Part shown: in pieces, positions 43,967-52,814 of the stretch
Layout of the letters: each line of letters begins with the position of its first letter
Position numbering within the stretch: position 1 is the first letter of the stretch
NCBI RefSeq assembly: GCF_022271435.1
Contig: NZ_JAFIQY010000021.1
Span: 1 to 64,000, forward strand
Direction of reading: 5' to 3'
DNA: 64,000 nt
Source of the DNA: Streptomyces monomycini
GTDB taxonomy: Bacteria > Actinomycetota > Actinomycetes > Streptomycetales > Streptomycetaceae
The notes under the pieces: model-generated
Seen by the model: the letters and a program-made list of their open reading frames with translations, nothing else
Told to the model about the DNA's origin: nothing
The model's database searches: none
Made by a program: the position numbers and the translations under genes

Positions 43967-44740
43967 CTCCCCGGGGAGGAACGACACCTGCGGCGCCCCC
44001 GTACGCGGGCTGACGGAGACCTCGGCCGTCACGCCGTACACCTCGGCCAGCAGTTCCTCGGTCAGCACCTCGGCGGGCGGCCCCGACGCCGTGACCTGCC
44101 CCTCGCACAGGACGTACAGGCGGTCGCAGTAGTACGCGGCGAGGTTCAGGTCGTGCAGCGCCACCAGGGCCGTGGCGGGCAGCCCGCGCAGGATGCCGAG
44201 CACCGTCAGCTGGTGCCGTACGTCCAGATGGTTGGTCGGCTCGTCGAGGACCAGCAGGGAGGGCCGCTGGGCCAGGGCGCGGGCGATGAGCACCCGCTGG
44301 CGCTCGCCGCCGGAGAGCCGGTCGAAGGACCGGTCCGCCAGCCCGGCCGCGTCCACCGACTCCAGAGCCCACGCCACCAGTGAGGCGTCCTCGGCGCTGT
44401 CGCCGTCGAGCAGCCGCTTGTGCGGTGTACGGCCCATCGCGACGACCTCGCGCACGGTCAGGTCGAAGTCGGCGCCCGTCTCCTGCACCACGGCCGCCAC
44501 CGTGCGGGCCAGCCGCCGTACCGGCAGCGACCAGGCGTCCGTGCCGTCCACCCGGACCTGCCCCGCGGTCGGCCGCAGCACCCGGTAGACGGCGCGCAGC
44601 AGGCTGGACTTGCCGCTGCCGTTGGGCCCGACCAGGCCGATCACCTCGCCGGGCCGGGCGGTCAGGGAGACGTCGTGCACCAGACGGTGGGCCCCGGCGG
44701 TGAGCGTGAGGCCGTCGACGGTCAGTTCGGTCGCGCTCAT
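43922..44740 (-). CDS. btuD: ABC transporter ATPase, vitamin B12/corrinoid type (BtuD-like)
   Basis: A 272-residue ATPase of the FecE/BtuD family. Walker A is GPNGSGKSS, the Q-loop VVQETGADFDLTV, the signature LSGGERQRVLIARAL and Walker B LLVLDEPTNHLD. The H-loop is LVALHDLNLAAYYCDRLYVL. It energises the permease encoded just upstream, with which it overlaps by four bases (ATGA). GAGGAG precedes the ATG. Family sequence alone cannot separate B12 from siderophore uptake; the cobalamin riboswitch at the head of the operon favours B12 or another corrinoid. The last codons lie in a repeat shared with the convergent gene. Confidence 0.88.
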   Translation of the reverse strand: MSATELTVDGLTLTAGAHRLVHDVSLTARPGEVIGLVGPNGSGKSSLLRAVYRVLRPTAGQVRVDGTDAWSLPVRRLARTVAAVVQETGADFDLTVREVVAMGRTPHKRLLDGDSAEDASLVAWALESVDAAGLADRSFDRLSGGERQRVLIARALAQRPSLLVLDEPTNHLDVRHQLTVLGILRGLPATALVALHDLNLAAYYCDRLYVLCEGQVTASGPPAEVLTEELLAEVYGVTAEVSVSPRTGAPQVSFLPGERDRPAVAVPGHSGC

Positions 44741-45837
44741 GCCACTCCTCGGTGCACGGTACGGCGGGCGTCCCGGCGCATCAGCCACAGGAAGAACGGT
44801 CCGCCGCACAGGGCCGTCAGCACACCGACGGGGATCTCCATGGGCGCGGCGACGGTACGTGCCGCGATGTCGGCCCAGATCAGGAACACCGCGCCGGCCA
44901 GTGCGGCGGCGGGCAGCACCCGGCGGTGATCACCGCCCACGAACAGGCGCACCACGTGCGGCAGCATCAGGCCCACGAAGCCGATCGGCCCGGCCGCGGC
45001 CACCAGGACGCCGGTGACGAGCGAGAGCAGGACGAACATCCGGGCCCGGAACCGGGCCACGTCCAGCCCCATCGTCGTGGCGGCCTCCTCGCCCGCCAGC
45101 AGCAGGTTCAGCGACCGGGCCTGGACCAGCAGGACCGCGATGCCCAGCAGCAGCGCCAGTCCCGGCAGCCACAGCGTGCCCCACTGCACCCCGCCGAGGC
45201 CCCCGAGGGTCCAGGCGAGGACCGCACGGGCCTCGTTGCCCCGGTCGGAGGTCAGCAGCAGGATGTCCATCACCGCCGTGAGCACCGCCGCCATCGCCAC
45301 TCCCGACAGCACCAGCCGTACCGAGGTGATGCGCCCGCCGGTACGGGCCGTCGTGTAGACGAGCAGCAGGGTCAGCAGCGCGCCGGCGAAGGCGGCGGCC
45401 GGCAGCGACAGCGGGCCGAACAGGCTCACCCCGAAGACGATCACCATGACGGCGCCCAGGGACGCACCCGAGGAGACGCCCAGCAGATACGGTTCCGCCA
45501 ACGGGTTGCGGACCAGCGCCTGCATGGCCGTACCGATCACCGCGAGCCCCGCGCCCGTCACCGCGCCGAGCGCCACCCGCGGCGCCCGTACGTCCAGCAC
45601 GATGGTCTCGCGCGCCCGGGACCACCCCGGGTCCGGCAGGTCGGCGCCCAGCGCGTGGGTCACGATGCCCCACACCTCGCCGGGTGGTACGTGCACCGAC
45701 CCGATCGCCATCCCCGCCGTGGCGGAGACCAGCAGCAGCACGCCGAGGACGACGAGGGTGACGGCGAAGGACCGGCGGCGCGGCGGCGTCTCCTGCCGGT
45801 GCTCGCGGACGACCGCCGTTCCGGCGGCGGCGGTCAC
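44737..45837 (-). CDS. btuC: ABC transporter permease, FecCD/BtuC family
   Basis: A 366-residue permease with about ten membrane helices. Family hallmarks include RAPRVALGAVTGAGLAVIGT, ALVRNPLAEPYLLGVSSGAS, GGITS-like RTGGRITSVRLVLSGVAMAA, and the coupling segment with GPIGFVGLMLPHVVRLFVGG. The HRRVLPAAALAGAVFLIWAD segment follows. It forms the homodimeric channel of the importer. It starts with GTG in a four-base overlap with the stop of the binding-protein gene, so the three genes are translated as a coupled set under the upstream cobalamin riboswitch. Confidence 0.9.
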   Translation of the reverse strand: MTAAAGTAVVREHRQETPPRRRSFAVTLVVLGVLLLVSATAGMAIGSVHVPPGEVWGIVTHALGADLPDPGWSRARETIVLDVRAPRVALGAVTGAGLAVIGTAMQALVRNPLAEPYLLGVSSGASLGAVMVIVFGVSLFGPLSLPAAAFAGALLTLLLVYTTARTGGRITSVRLVLSGVAMAAVLTAVMDILLLTSDRGNEARAVLAWTLGGLGGVQWGTLWLPGLALLLGIAVLLVQARSLNLLLAGEEAATTMGLDVARFRARMFVLLSLVTGVLVAAAGPIGFVGLMLPHVVRLFVGGDHRRVLPAAALAGAVFLIWADIAARTVAAPMEIPVGVLTALCGGPFFLWLMRRDARRTVHRGVA

Positions 45838-46883
45838 CGGAACCGCTCGGGGTGCAGGGCGCGGGCCAGCTCCTGCACCGCGTACGGCGGCCGCACCCCC
45901 ACGAGGGTCGCGGTCAGCGGCAGGATGACGAACCGTTTGTTCTTGACAGCGGGCACGTCGGCGAGCGCGGGCTGCGACAGCAGGAACTTCTTCTTCGCCT
46001 CGACGCTCCCGGCCCCCGCGTAGTCGTAGATCGCGATGACCTCGGGCTTCCGGTCGACGACCTGCTCCCAGGACGCGTCACCGAAGACCTTGTCCAGGTC
46101 CGCGAACACGTTCCGGCCGCCCGCGAGCTGGATGATCTCGGTGCCGAGGCTCTTGCCGCCGGCGGTGAAGGCCGCCTTGTCGCCGCTGTCGTACACGAAG
46201 ACCGGTACGGCCGGGGCGCCCTTGACCGCTTGGGCGGCCCGGTCCACCCGCCCCTTGAGGTCGGCGGCCAGCTTGTCGGCCCGTTCCCGGATGCCGAAGA
46301 TGCTGCCGACGGTGCGGACCTCGTCGTACGCGTCCTGCATGGACACCTGCTTCTTCCCGCAGTACTCGCGGTTGAGGTAGGTGTTGATCCCGGCGTCGGC
46401 GAACGCTTTGCGCGAGCGGCCCTCGTTCTCGGCGAAGGCGCTGGCGTACCCGCCGTAGACGAGGTCGGGATCGGCTTCCAGAACGGTCTCGAAGGACGGT
46501 TCCTTCTTCGCCAGCTGCGGCAGCGCCTTGTAGTCCGCGCGCAGCTCCGGCAGGACGGCCGAGTCGGGGAAGGCGGTGCCGATCATGCGGTCCTTGAGCC
46601 CCAGCGCCAGCATCAGTTCGGCGGGGTGCTGGTGGATGGTGAGGACCCGGGAGGGCGGCTTCCGGTAGGTGGTACGGATGCCGCAGTTGTCGATGGTGAC
46701 CGGGAAACCTTTCGCCGCGGTGGCCGCGGGCTCCGCGTCGTCCGCGGTGCCCCGCGATGTGCCGCAGCCGCCCAGCAGGACGGCGGACAGGGCGAGGGCC
46801 ACCGCCGGTGCCGTGGCGCGCCGCAACCGGCGCCGCCGGGCGGTGGGGGGAGAAAGAGGGGGACGGGTCGTGCCGTCGTACAC
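45834..46883 (-). CDS. btuF: ABC transporter substrate-binding lipoprotein (BtuF-like)
   Basis: A 349-residue class III binding protein. A basic N-terminus and hydrophobic stretch end in LLGGC, a lipobox, so it is probably a membrane-anchored lipoprotein. The mature part has the two-lobed helical-backbone fold: PSRVLTIHQHPAELMLALGL, FETVLEADPDLVYGGYASAF, and QVVDRKPEVIAIYDYAGAGS near the second lobe. It would deliver cobalamin or another corrinoid to BtuC. The GTG at 46883 has AGGAGG six bases upstream. The cobalamin riboswitch in its leader is the main reason for the B12 assignment; siderophore binding is the alternative. Confidence 0.86.
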   Translation of the reverse strand: MYDGTTRPPLSPPTARRRRLRRATAPAVALALSAVLLGGCGTSRGTADDAEPAATAAKGFPVTIDNCGIRTTYRKPPSRVLTIHQHPAELMLALGLKDRMIGTAFPDSAVLPELRADYKALPQLAKKEPSFETVLEADPDLVYGGYASAFAENEGRSRKAFADAGINTYLNREYCGKKQVSMQDAYDEVRTVGSIFGIRERADKLAADLKGRVDRAAQAVKGAPAVPVFVYDSGDKAAFTAGGKSLGTEIIQLAGGRNVFADLDKVFGDASWEQVVDRKPEVIAIYDYAGAGSVEAKKKFLLSQPALADVPAVKNKRFVILPLTATLVGVRPPYAVQELARALHPERFR

Positions 46884-46924
46884 GTAAAGCCTCCTGCGGA
46901 GTCCGCGCTCCTCGGAACGGGCCC

Positions 46925-47088
46925 GCGACAGGCCAGTGTCCTGACTCCCGGATCGATGTTCCCCCGGCCTTCCCGCGCCGCGCGCGGTGGCCCGATCTGC
47001 CTGATGGCGGGTCACTCCCCGGTCACAGTGGCGGGACCGCGCCGGAATCGCACCGGCTTCCTGTCTCCCGTCGCGGTGATGACCAGGT
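46925..47088 (-). promoter_or_regulatory. Cobalamin riboswitch of the BtuFCD-type operon
   Basis: Read on the minus strand, the leader holds the cobalamin-switch landmarks in order. These are an early GACGGGAGACAGGAAGCCGG segment, the B12-box-like GGTGCGATTCCGGCGCGGTC, the core CCCGCCACTGTGA and the closing GAGTCAGGACACTGGCCT. It ends about 40 bases before the btuF ribosome site. Binding of adenosylcobalamin normally shuts such leaders off. A promoter is visible just upstream on the same strand: TTGCCC, 16 bases, TAATAT (47090-47095). Confidence 0.93.
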
Positions 47089-47176
47089 GATATTACGGGC
47101 GGTCGGACCGGGGGCAAAGGGCGCGCGTACGGTTCCGCGCGCCGCCTCCGACGTGCGCGCGCCGTCCGCGGTGTGC

Positions 47177-47209
47177 GGGCGCCGGGCCCCGCCGTGCGGC
47201 CCGGCGCCC
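47177..47209 (-). terminator. Terminator of the five-gene B12-controlled operon
   Basis: GGGCGCCGGGCC pairs perfectly (12 pairs) with GGCCCGGCGCCC across a nine-base loop, four bases after the methyltransferase stop. It separates the five-gene operon from the riboswitch and promoter of the importer operon. Confidence 0.85.
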
Positions 47210-47212
47210 CGC

Positions 47213-47962
47213 TCACGCCGCGCGGACCGCCCGCAGCACCAGCCGCTCGGCGTCCTGGTCGTACGGGCGGCCGTCGAAGCCGCCGAAGATCTCCACCTCC
47301 TGGAAGCCGGCCTCCCCGGCCATCCGCCGCAACTCCACGGCGCTGTAGACGAACCAGACCAGGCTGGTACGCGTCACCCGGTCGCCCCGTACGAGCACCC
47401 AGTCGCTGCGCAGCCGCGCCCAGTCGTCCAGCACGGTGTCGGTCTGCACCAGCAGGTCGGCACCGCGCTGCACCACCTTCGGCGGTGTGACCTTACGGGC
47501 CAGCAGTTCCTTTCCGGCCATGTCCAGGAGCAGGGTCCCGCCGGGCGCCAGGCAGTCGTGCATCGTGCGCAGCACACGGGCGTTGTCGGCGGGGTCCTCG
47601 AAATAGCCGAACGACGTGAACATGTTGAGGGCGACGTCGAAGGCCCCGGGTTCGGTGAACTCCCGCATGTCGGCCTGGACGTACCGGGCGGTGACCCCGG
47701 CGTCGGCGGCTCGCTTGCGGGCGCGGTCCAGCATCACCGGGCTGCGGTCGACACCCGTCACACCGAAGCCCCTGCGGGCGAGCGGAACGGTGAACACCCC
47801 CGGGCCGCAGCACAGGTCCAGCACCCGGGCCCCGGCCGGGAAGGACAGCAGGGGTGAGGTGTCGAGCAGTTCCTCGGCCTGGGTGTAGCGCCCGTCGGAG
47901 AAGAGGAAGTCGTAGAACTCGGTCCAGAAATCATCGTCCTGGAATCCGCCCGTGTGCGTCAT
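47213..47962 (-). CDS. Class I SAM-dependent methyltransferase
   Basis: A 249-residue Rossmann-fold methyltransferase. Motif I is VLDLCCGPGVFTVPLARRGF, followed by VTGVDRSPVMLDRARKRA, the motif II region GAFDVALNMFTSFGYFEDPA and GGTLLLDMAGKELL. The FTSFGYF segment places it among the methyltransferases acting on small molecules. Its substrate is unknown; as the last gene of the riboswitch-controlled operon it probably methylates the operon's product or intermediate. It starts inside the MFS gene (32-base overlap). Confidence 0.88.
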   Translation of the reverse strand: MTHTGGFQDDDFWTEFYDFLFSDGRYTQAEELLDTSPLLSFPAGARVLDLCCGPGVFTVPLARRGFGVTGVDRSPVMLDRARKRAADAGVTARYVQADMREFTEPGAFDVALNMFTSFGYFEDPADNARVLRTMHDCLAPGGTLLLDMAGKELLARKVTPPKVVQRGADLLVQTDTVLDDWARLRSDWVLVRGDRVTRTSLVWFVYSAVELRRMAGEAGFQEVEIFGGFDGRPYDQDAERLVLRAVRAA

Positions 47963-49304
47963 CGGGTACCGGTTTTCCTTCCGTGAGGTCCGTGGTGACC
48001 GTGGTGACCGTGTGGTCCGTGGTGGCTGTGTGGTCCGTGGTGACCGTGGGGTCCGTGAGAGGGGTGACGGGGGTGCGGGCATCGGCGGTGACGGGAGCGG
48101 CCGAAGCCGTCCCGCGCCTGCGCCGCAGGGCCAGCAGAAGTGGCGGCAGCAGGACGCACTGGGCCGCGGCGAAGAGCCAGAACCAGCCCGCGTGCCCGGC
48201 GCGTTCGCCGAAGCCGTAGAGCTGCCCGCCCAGCACACCGCTGGCACAGGCGCCCAGCCCCGCGGCGAGCCGCTGCTGTCCGAAGACCACGGCGTCCGAG
48301 CGCGGACTGCGGCGCAGGGCCTCCAGGTCGTTCTTGAGGAAGAGCACGATGTCGCCGAGCGTGATCAGGACACCGCCCGCCAGCAGGGCGGTCCGCGTCC
48401 CGGCCGCCAGGACCGCCATCCCGGCGGCCAGACCCGCGAACCCGATCGCCAGGGCGAGGGGGTAGCTCATCCGCCGGATGGCGCCCGACGCGAGCGGCTG
48501 GACGACGATGACCAGGACGAAGCAGGTCAGCAGCACCAGGCTGTAGAACTCGCTGGACGCCCGCTCCACGGCGTACACGGCGAGGTAGTGCTGGAAGTGG
48601 AAGTAGAGGTAGAACGCCAGGCCGTTGGCGACGAAGGGGAGGACGGCGATGCCGGTGAGCAGGCCCTGGCCGGCCACTGGCGCACTGCCGGGCTCGTCCT
48701 TTTCCGGCCCCACCGCAGGCAGGCGCGCATGCCCCACGGCGACCACGGCGAACAGCGCCGTCACGACGAGGAACAGCGGGCCGGGGGACGACAGCACGAA
48801 CGGCCCCGCGACGAGCGGGCCCACGGCCATCCCCGCGTTGAGCGCCGCGTTGCCCGCGGACAGGAACGCGGGCCGGCGCTCCTCGGCCACCCCGTGCACC
48901 AGATACGCCTTGTTGGCCGGCAGGTACAGCGCGGCGCCGCAGCAGGTCAGGATCAGCGCCGCCACCGCCACCGGCGGCCACCGCAGTGCCGCCAGGAACG
49001 CCGCGAACCCCGCCGTACGCACCACCAGCGCCCAGAGCATGGTGCGCCGCAACCCCACCCGGTCGGCGAGCGCACCGCCGAGCACCCCACCCGAGAACTG
49101 CACGAGGGACGCGGCGGCCAGCACCACGCCGACCGCCCCCAGCCCCATCCCCAGCCGCTCGTGCAGGAAGACCGACATGAACGGCAGGACCATGAAACTG
49201 CCGAGCGGGATGAGGAAGGAACTGAGCAGCAGGAAGCGCAGCGGCCCGGTGAGGGTGGACAGCGCGGTGCGCAACCCCGGTCCGCCGCCGACGCGTTCAG
49301 CCAC
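47931..49304 (-). CDS. MFS transporter, probable exporter
   Basis: A 457-residue major-facilitator protein with 12 predicted helices between residues 20 and 405. Motif A appears as GGALADRVGLRRTML in the loop after helix 2, and LPANKAYLVHGVAEERRPAF follows helix 4. The overall pattern is that of drug/metabolite exporters such as the MdtH-like group. A 45-residue Thr/Asp-rich tail (TVTTDHTATTDHTVTTVTTD) is repetitive and encoded by GTGGTCCGTG-type repeats. It overlaps the ATP-grasp gene by eight bases. Export of the operon's product is the simplest role; import cannot be excluded. Confidence 0.86.
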   Translation of the reverse strand: MAERVGGGPGLRTALSTLTGPLRFLLLSSFLIPLGSFMVLPFMSVFLHERLGMGLGAVGVVLAAASLVQFSGGVLGGALADRVGLRRTMLWALVVRTAGFAAFLAALRWPPVAVAALILTCCGAALYLPANKAYLVHGVAEERRPAFLSAGNAALNAGMAVGPLVAGPFVLSSPGPLFLVVTALFAVVAVGHARLPAVGPEKDEPGSAPVAGQGLLTGIAVLPFVANGLAFYLYFHFQHYLAVYAVERASSEFYSLVLLTCFVLVIVVQPLASGAIRRMSYPLALAIGFAGLAAGMAVLAAGTRTALLAGGVLITLGDIVLFLKNDLEALRRSPRSDAVVFGQQRLAAGLGACASGVLGGQLYGFGERAGHAGWFWLFAAAQCVLLPPLLLALRRRRGTASAAPVTADARTPVTPLTDPTVTTDHTATTDHTVTTVTTDLTEGKPVPDDAHGRIPGR

Positions 49305-50658
49305 CGGAGCCCTGGCCTGCCCGGCTCACCGTAGCCCCAACCGCCGTACCGGCCGCGTCCGCCGGCCCCGCCGCGTCCGCCGGTCCCGCTGCATCCCCCG
49401 GTCCCGCTGCATCCCCCGATCCCGTCGCGTCCGCTGCCCGGAACGGCTCCGTCCGCACCCGTACGGCGTTGGCCGCCGCGACGGCGCAGTGGGTGGCCAG
49501 TTCGGCCGTTTCCGCCTCCGCGTAGACGATGCCCGCGTATCCGCGGCTGTCGCCCAGGTGCTCGACGGGGTCGCCGGTCCGCTTGACCGGGTACCAGGCG
49601 GGGGAGCCCGGCATGTCCGGCAGCCGGTCGAGTCCGTCGACGCCGGTGAACACCCCCGGCTCCTCCGGGTATCCGAGGACGAAGGCCGAGGCGGGGCCGC
49701 CGGGCAGTACCGCGTCCATGAGTCCGGGGCGGCTGCCGAGGGCCGCTTCCACCATCGCCTCGTACACGTTGACACCGAGGGCCCGGCACAGCCCTTCACC
49801 GACGAGCGCGCCGCCGATCCGCGGGTTGATCTCCACCACTTCCGGGCCGGCGGTGGTCAGGGCGAACTCCACGTGGGCGAACCGGTCGGTGTAGCCGACG
49901 GCGGCCAGCACCCGGTCCAGCCACTGCTCCAGAGCGTCCCGGCGCGGCTGCGGGAAGGCCACGGGGAACGCGGTGATCTCCTCCCGGAAGTGCGGCTCGG
50001 GCGACATCAGGCGGCTGGAAACGCCCAGCAGGCGGGTCCGTCCCGCCCAGGTGAGGGTCTCCGCGCTGTACACCGGCCCGGAGAAGTACGGTTCGGCGAA
50101 CAGGCGGCCCTTGAGCTGCCGCCCGGCGGCCTCGGCCAGTGCCGCGTCCAGCTCCCGCTCGTCCCGTACGAGCCAGACGTTCTGGCTTCCGGTGCCCGCG
50201 GTGTCCTTGAGGATCGCGGGCAGGCCCACCGTCTTCACCAGCAGCGCGGCCGTCGCCGGGTCGCCACGGTCCGCTTCGGCGGCGCGGGCCCGGGTCAGCC
50301 CGGCCTCGAACAGCCGGTCGCGTACGGCGGCCTTGTCCCGGGTCAGCCGCAGCACCGCCGGGGCGAGGCCGGGCAGCCCGAAGCGGGCGGTGAGTTCGGC
50401 GCCGACCAGCATCCAGGTGTCGGTCGAGCTGATCAGCCCCCGCAGGTCAGGGGTACGGCCGAGCTGCTCCGCCACCAGTTCCGTGTCGAAGGTCTCGGTC
50501 TCCACCACATCGACGGCGCCCGCGGGCAGCCGCTCCAACTCATAGGCGTAATACGCGGGATCGCGGGTCAGCAGCCGCAGGGGCTCGCCCAGCCGGGCGG
50601 CGGCGCGCGACAGGTGGCCCAGTCCGAAGGTGAGCGATTCCAGGCAGACCACGGTCAT
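49297..50658 (-). CDS. ATP-grasp carboxylate-amine ligase
   Basis: A 453-residue ATP-grasp enzyme. Residues 1-100 form the N-terminal domain (TVVCLESLTFGLGHLSRAAA). The ATP-binding part includes VGLPAILKDTAGTGSQNVWL and GRLFAEPYFSGPVYSAETLT. The Mg-binding end reads VEINPRIGGALVGEGLCRAL. Relatives form amide or peptide bonds between a carboxylate (via acyl phosphate) and an amine, often in dipeptide or siderophore pathways. The tail from about residue 418 is a repetitive DAAGPADAAGPADAAG stretch. The ATG overlaps the preceding stop by four bases and has AAGGAGG upstream. It probably joins the amino acid made by the PLP enzyme to a second unit. Confidence 0.85.
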   Translation of the reverse strand: MTVVCLESLTFGLGHLSRAAARLGEPLRLLTRDPAYYAYELERLPAGAVDVVETETFDTELVAEQLGRTPDLRGLISSTDTWMLVGAELTARFGLPGLAPAVLRLTRDKAAVRDRLFEAGLTRARAAEADRGDPATAALLVKTVGLPAILKDTAGTGSQNVWLVRDERELDAALAEAAGRQLKGRLFAEPYFSGPVYSAETLTWAGRTRLLGVSSRLMSPEPHFREEITAFPVAFPQPRRDALEQWLDRVLAAVGYTDRFAHVEFALTTAGPEVVEINPRIGGALVGEGLCRALGVNVYEAMVEAALGSRPGLMDAVLPGGPASAFVLGYPEEPGVFTGVDGLDRLPDMPGSPAWYPVKRTGDPVEHLGDSRGYAGIVYAEAETAELATHCAVAAANAVRVRTEPFRAADATGSGDAAGPGDAAGPADAAGPADAAGTAVGATVSRAGQGSGG

Positions 50659-51698
50659 GCGCGGGCCTCCTTCCGGGGGGACGGCCAGGGGGCGCGGTTC
50701 CACGCCATCGTCGACCAGGGCATGGTCATCTCCTCGGGGCTGCCGACCTCCGTCGGCTTCAGTGCGGCCAGGTCCGCGGCCTCCCGGTGGCGGGCGTACA
50801 CCCGTTCCACGTAGCGGTGGCCGGTGTCGGCACCGATCACCAGGTGGAGCCGGTCGGGGTGGCGGCGGGACTCGTAGGTGGCGGTCAGGTACGCGGCGCC
50901 GGTGGACAGCCCGGCGAAGACGGCGTGCTCGCGCAGCAGGGCGACGGCGCCGGACATGGCGTGGGTGAAGTCCATCCAGTGGACCGCGTCGTACAGGTGG
51001 TGGCGGACGTTGTCGAAGGGGATCGAGGAACCGATGCCGGCGATGATGGCTTCCGGGTCGTGGTGGTCCTGGCTCCCGAAGGTGACGCTGCCGAACGGCT
51101 GCACCCCGACCAGCCGGACGCCGGGATCACGGCGGCGCAGATGCCTCACGAGGCCGCCGGTCGAGGCGCCCGACCCGACGCCGCCGACGACGGTCAGGCT
51201 GTGGTCCGGCAGAGCCGTGGCCACCAGGTCCGCGACCTCCTGGTAGCCCAGGTAGTGGATGTCGTCGTGGTACTGGCGCATCCAGTGGACGCCGGGCCGT
51301 TCGGCGAGGATCTCCCGTACCCGCCGTACCCGCATCTCCTGGTCGAGCTTGAGGTTCTGCGACGGTCTGACCTGCTCGACCGTCGCGCCGAGTATCTCCA
51401 GCTGGGCGAGGGTGGTGGCGTCGACGGTGGTCGAGCCCACGATGTGGCAGCGCAGTCCGTAGCGGTGGCAGGCCAGCGCCAGGGCGTAGGCGTAGATGCC
51501 GCTGGAGCTGTCGATCAGGGTCTGCCCGGTACGGATGGTGCCCTGGTCGAGCAGTTGGCGGACGGCCGCCAGCGCGGAGTAGATCTTCATCGACTCGAAC
51601 CGCAGCAGCACCATGCCGTCCGTGAGCCGGACGAGGTCGGGGATCTTGAGGGCGTCGGCTATGTGGGGATGGGCGTCGGCTCTGTGGGGATGTGTCAC
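50655..51698 (-). CDS. PLP-dependent enzyme of the cysteine-synthase fold
   Basis: A 347-residue fold-type-II PLP enzyme. The cofactor lysine is K38 in LLRFESMKIYSALAAV. The carboxylate loop that reads TSGNTG in cysteine synthase is SSSGIYAYALA here (from residue 64), and the phosphate loop is GGVGSGASTGG (residues 172-182), followed later by GIGSSIPFDN. The altered substrate loop suggests a substrate other than O-acetylserine. Since the preceding gene is an L-threonine kinase, O-phospho-L-threonine is a natural candidate, with beta-replacement by an amine or thiol, much as SbnA uses O-phosphoserine. This is inference. The GTG start overlaps the kinase stop by four bases (GTGA) and has AAGGAGG upstream. 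Confidence 0.84.
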   Translation of the reverse strand: MTHPHRADAHPHIADALKIPDLVRLTDGMVLLRFESMKIYSALAAVRQLLDQGTIRTGQTLIDSSSGIYAYALALACHRYGLRCHIVGSTTVDATTLAQLEILGATVEQVRPSQNLKLDQEMRVRRVREILAERPGVHWMRQYHDDIHYLGYQEVADLVATALPDHSLTVVGGVGSGASTGGLVRHLRRRDPGVRLVGVQPFGSVTFGSQDHHDPEAIIAGIGSSIPFDNVRHHLYDAVHWMDFTHAMSGAVALLREHAVFAGLSTGAAYLTATYESRRHPDRLHLVIGADTGHRYVERVYARHREAADLAALKPTEVGSPEEMTMPWSTMAWNRAPWPSPRKEARA

Positions 51699-52591
51699 GC
51701 GTAGCCTCCTTGGGCGAAAGAGCACTGGTGACCGAGCGAACGGAAGAAGGCGGACAGCTCGCCCTTCAGGGACGGCGCCGGCCGGCCGCTGAAGAGGTAA
51801 CCCACCAGCGATCCGGTGTGGGCGACGAAGACGCCGTCCGCGCCGAATTCCTCGCGGTGGGCCAGCACGGTTTCGAAGGTGTGCTTGGGCAGCACCTCCT
51901 GGGAGAGCACACTGCTGAAGGTCGCGGCCCGGGCCACGGCTGCCGGGTCGCCGGAGGCGAAGCCCTTCAGGAGGTCGGTCAGACACCGCTCGTACTCCGT
52001 GGCACAGCGCCGGTAGTGCCGCCGCAGCAGCGGCGTGACCGCGGCGGTGTCCACCGTGCCCGGCTCCATGACGAAGGCGGTGTGGAAACCGATGCCGGTG
52101 CCCAGCCGCCGTACGACCCGGTGCCGTCCGCTCAGATGGAGCGCGAACTCGTCGAGGAACACGCTGTCGGCCCGCTCTATCGCCGCCAGGACGCGAAGGA
52201 CGGCCCCGGTGTCGTACGGCAGCGAGAAGACCCGGAACAGGCAGCGCAGGGTCGCCACGATGTCCGCCGTCGAGCTGGCCATGCCCACCCCGACGTGCAG
52301 GTCCGAGTGGGTGCTCCACCGGCCCGGCGGCAGCGTCAGGCCGAAGTGCTCCAGGAAGAGCCGCGCGGCCGTCGCCGCCTTCGCGCCGAGGGGCGGTTCG
52401 CCGGGCGGCTCGTCGCCGGGGCCGGCGCCCGGCGCGAAGTACACCCAGGAGTGGCGGTCCACGGGGAACGAGACGATGGCGATGTCCGCGTCGCCGCCGG
52501 GACGCAGCGGGCCCTGGAACAGCTCGCCCAGGGTGCCCTGGCAGACGCCGGAGACCCAGCGTGCCGGGTCGCCGCCGGGGGTGGTCAGCAT
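51695..52591 (-). CDS. pduX: L-threonine kinase, PduX family (GHMP kinase)
   Basis: A 298-residue GHMP kinase aligning along its length with remembered Salmonella PduX. CQGTLGELFQGPL matches CPASCGELIQG, FPVDRHSWVYF matches CPVDWYSTV, and the phosphate loop GVGMASSTADIVAT (residues 101-114) matches KGMASSTADIAAT. Further matches are ERADSVFLDEFALH and SQEVLPKHTFETVL. Near the end, VAHTGSLVGYLFSG fits the GHMP motif 3. PduX makes O-phospho-L-threonine for the aminopropanol arm of B12, but no CobD or CbiB is nearby. The ATG at 52591 fits the family length; an ATG at 52645 is an alternative. It is the first main gene of the riboswitch-controlled operon. Confidence 0.86.
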   Translation of the reverse strand: MLTTPGGDPARWVSGVCQGTLGELFQGPLRPGGDADIAIVSFPVDRHSWVYFAPGAGPGDEPPGEPPLGAKAATAARLFLEHFGLTLPPGRWSTHSDLHVGVGMASSTADIVATLRCLFRVFSLPYDTGAVLRVLAAIERADSVFLDEFALHLSGRHRVVRRLGTGIGFHTAFVMEPGTVDTAAVTPLLRRHYRRCATEYERCLTDLLKGFASGDPAAVARAATFSSVLSQEVLPKHTFETVLAHREEFGADGVFVAHTGSLVGYLFSGRPAPSLKGELSAFFRSLGHQCSFAQGGYA

Positions 52592-52668
52592 CGCGCACCG
52601 TACAACGGCCGTGCCGCGCCGGGTCGTCGGCCGCCCCGGAGACATTCCCTGCGGTATTCCTCGGTCAC
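52585..52668 (-). CDS. Possible leader ORF before the kinase gene
   Basis: A 27-codon frame from GTG at 52668, with GAGAGGG upstream, encodes MTEEYRRECLRGGRRPGAAR and seven more residues. Its stop lies within the first codons of the kinase (seven-base overlap), which would allow translational coupling. The peptide matches no family I know and may be chance; the frame is open further upstream as well. Confidence 0.3.
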   Translation of the reverse strand: MTEEYRRECLRGGRRPGAARPLYGARC

Positions 52669-52814
52669 GAACACGCCCTCTCTCGCCGCACCCGGTCCGA
52701 GGATTTCGACCGGTGAGTGAGAGGGCGGCCGCGCCGGTACGCGCATGGCTCCGCCTGTACCACCGACCCAGCCCTCGCGGTCACCGTGGACAGCGCGTGC
52801 GTCCGTTCTCGCTC

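Noticed and set aside
44752..46023. 423-codon plus-strand frame opposite btuC/btuF
   Set aside because: Gln/Arg/His-rich antisense frame without motifs; the minus-strand ABC genes are clear.
43922..46883. Siderophore importer assignment for the FecCD-type ABC genes
   Set aside because: Family membership allows it, but the cobalamin riboswitch in the leader makes B12/corrinoid uptake the better reading.
47952..49334. 460-codon plus-strand frame opposite the MFS gene
   Set aside because: It consists of charged repeats complementary to hydrophobic MFS helices, which is the usual antisense signature.
51695..52591. Classical B12 side-chain synthesis as the whole role of the PduX-like kinase
   Set aside because: No CobD-type decarboxylase, CbiB or nucleotide-loop gene is nearby, and the coupled PLP enzyme is of the cysteine-synthase fold.
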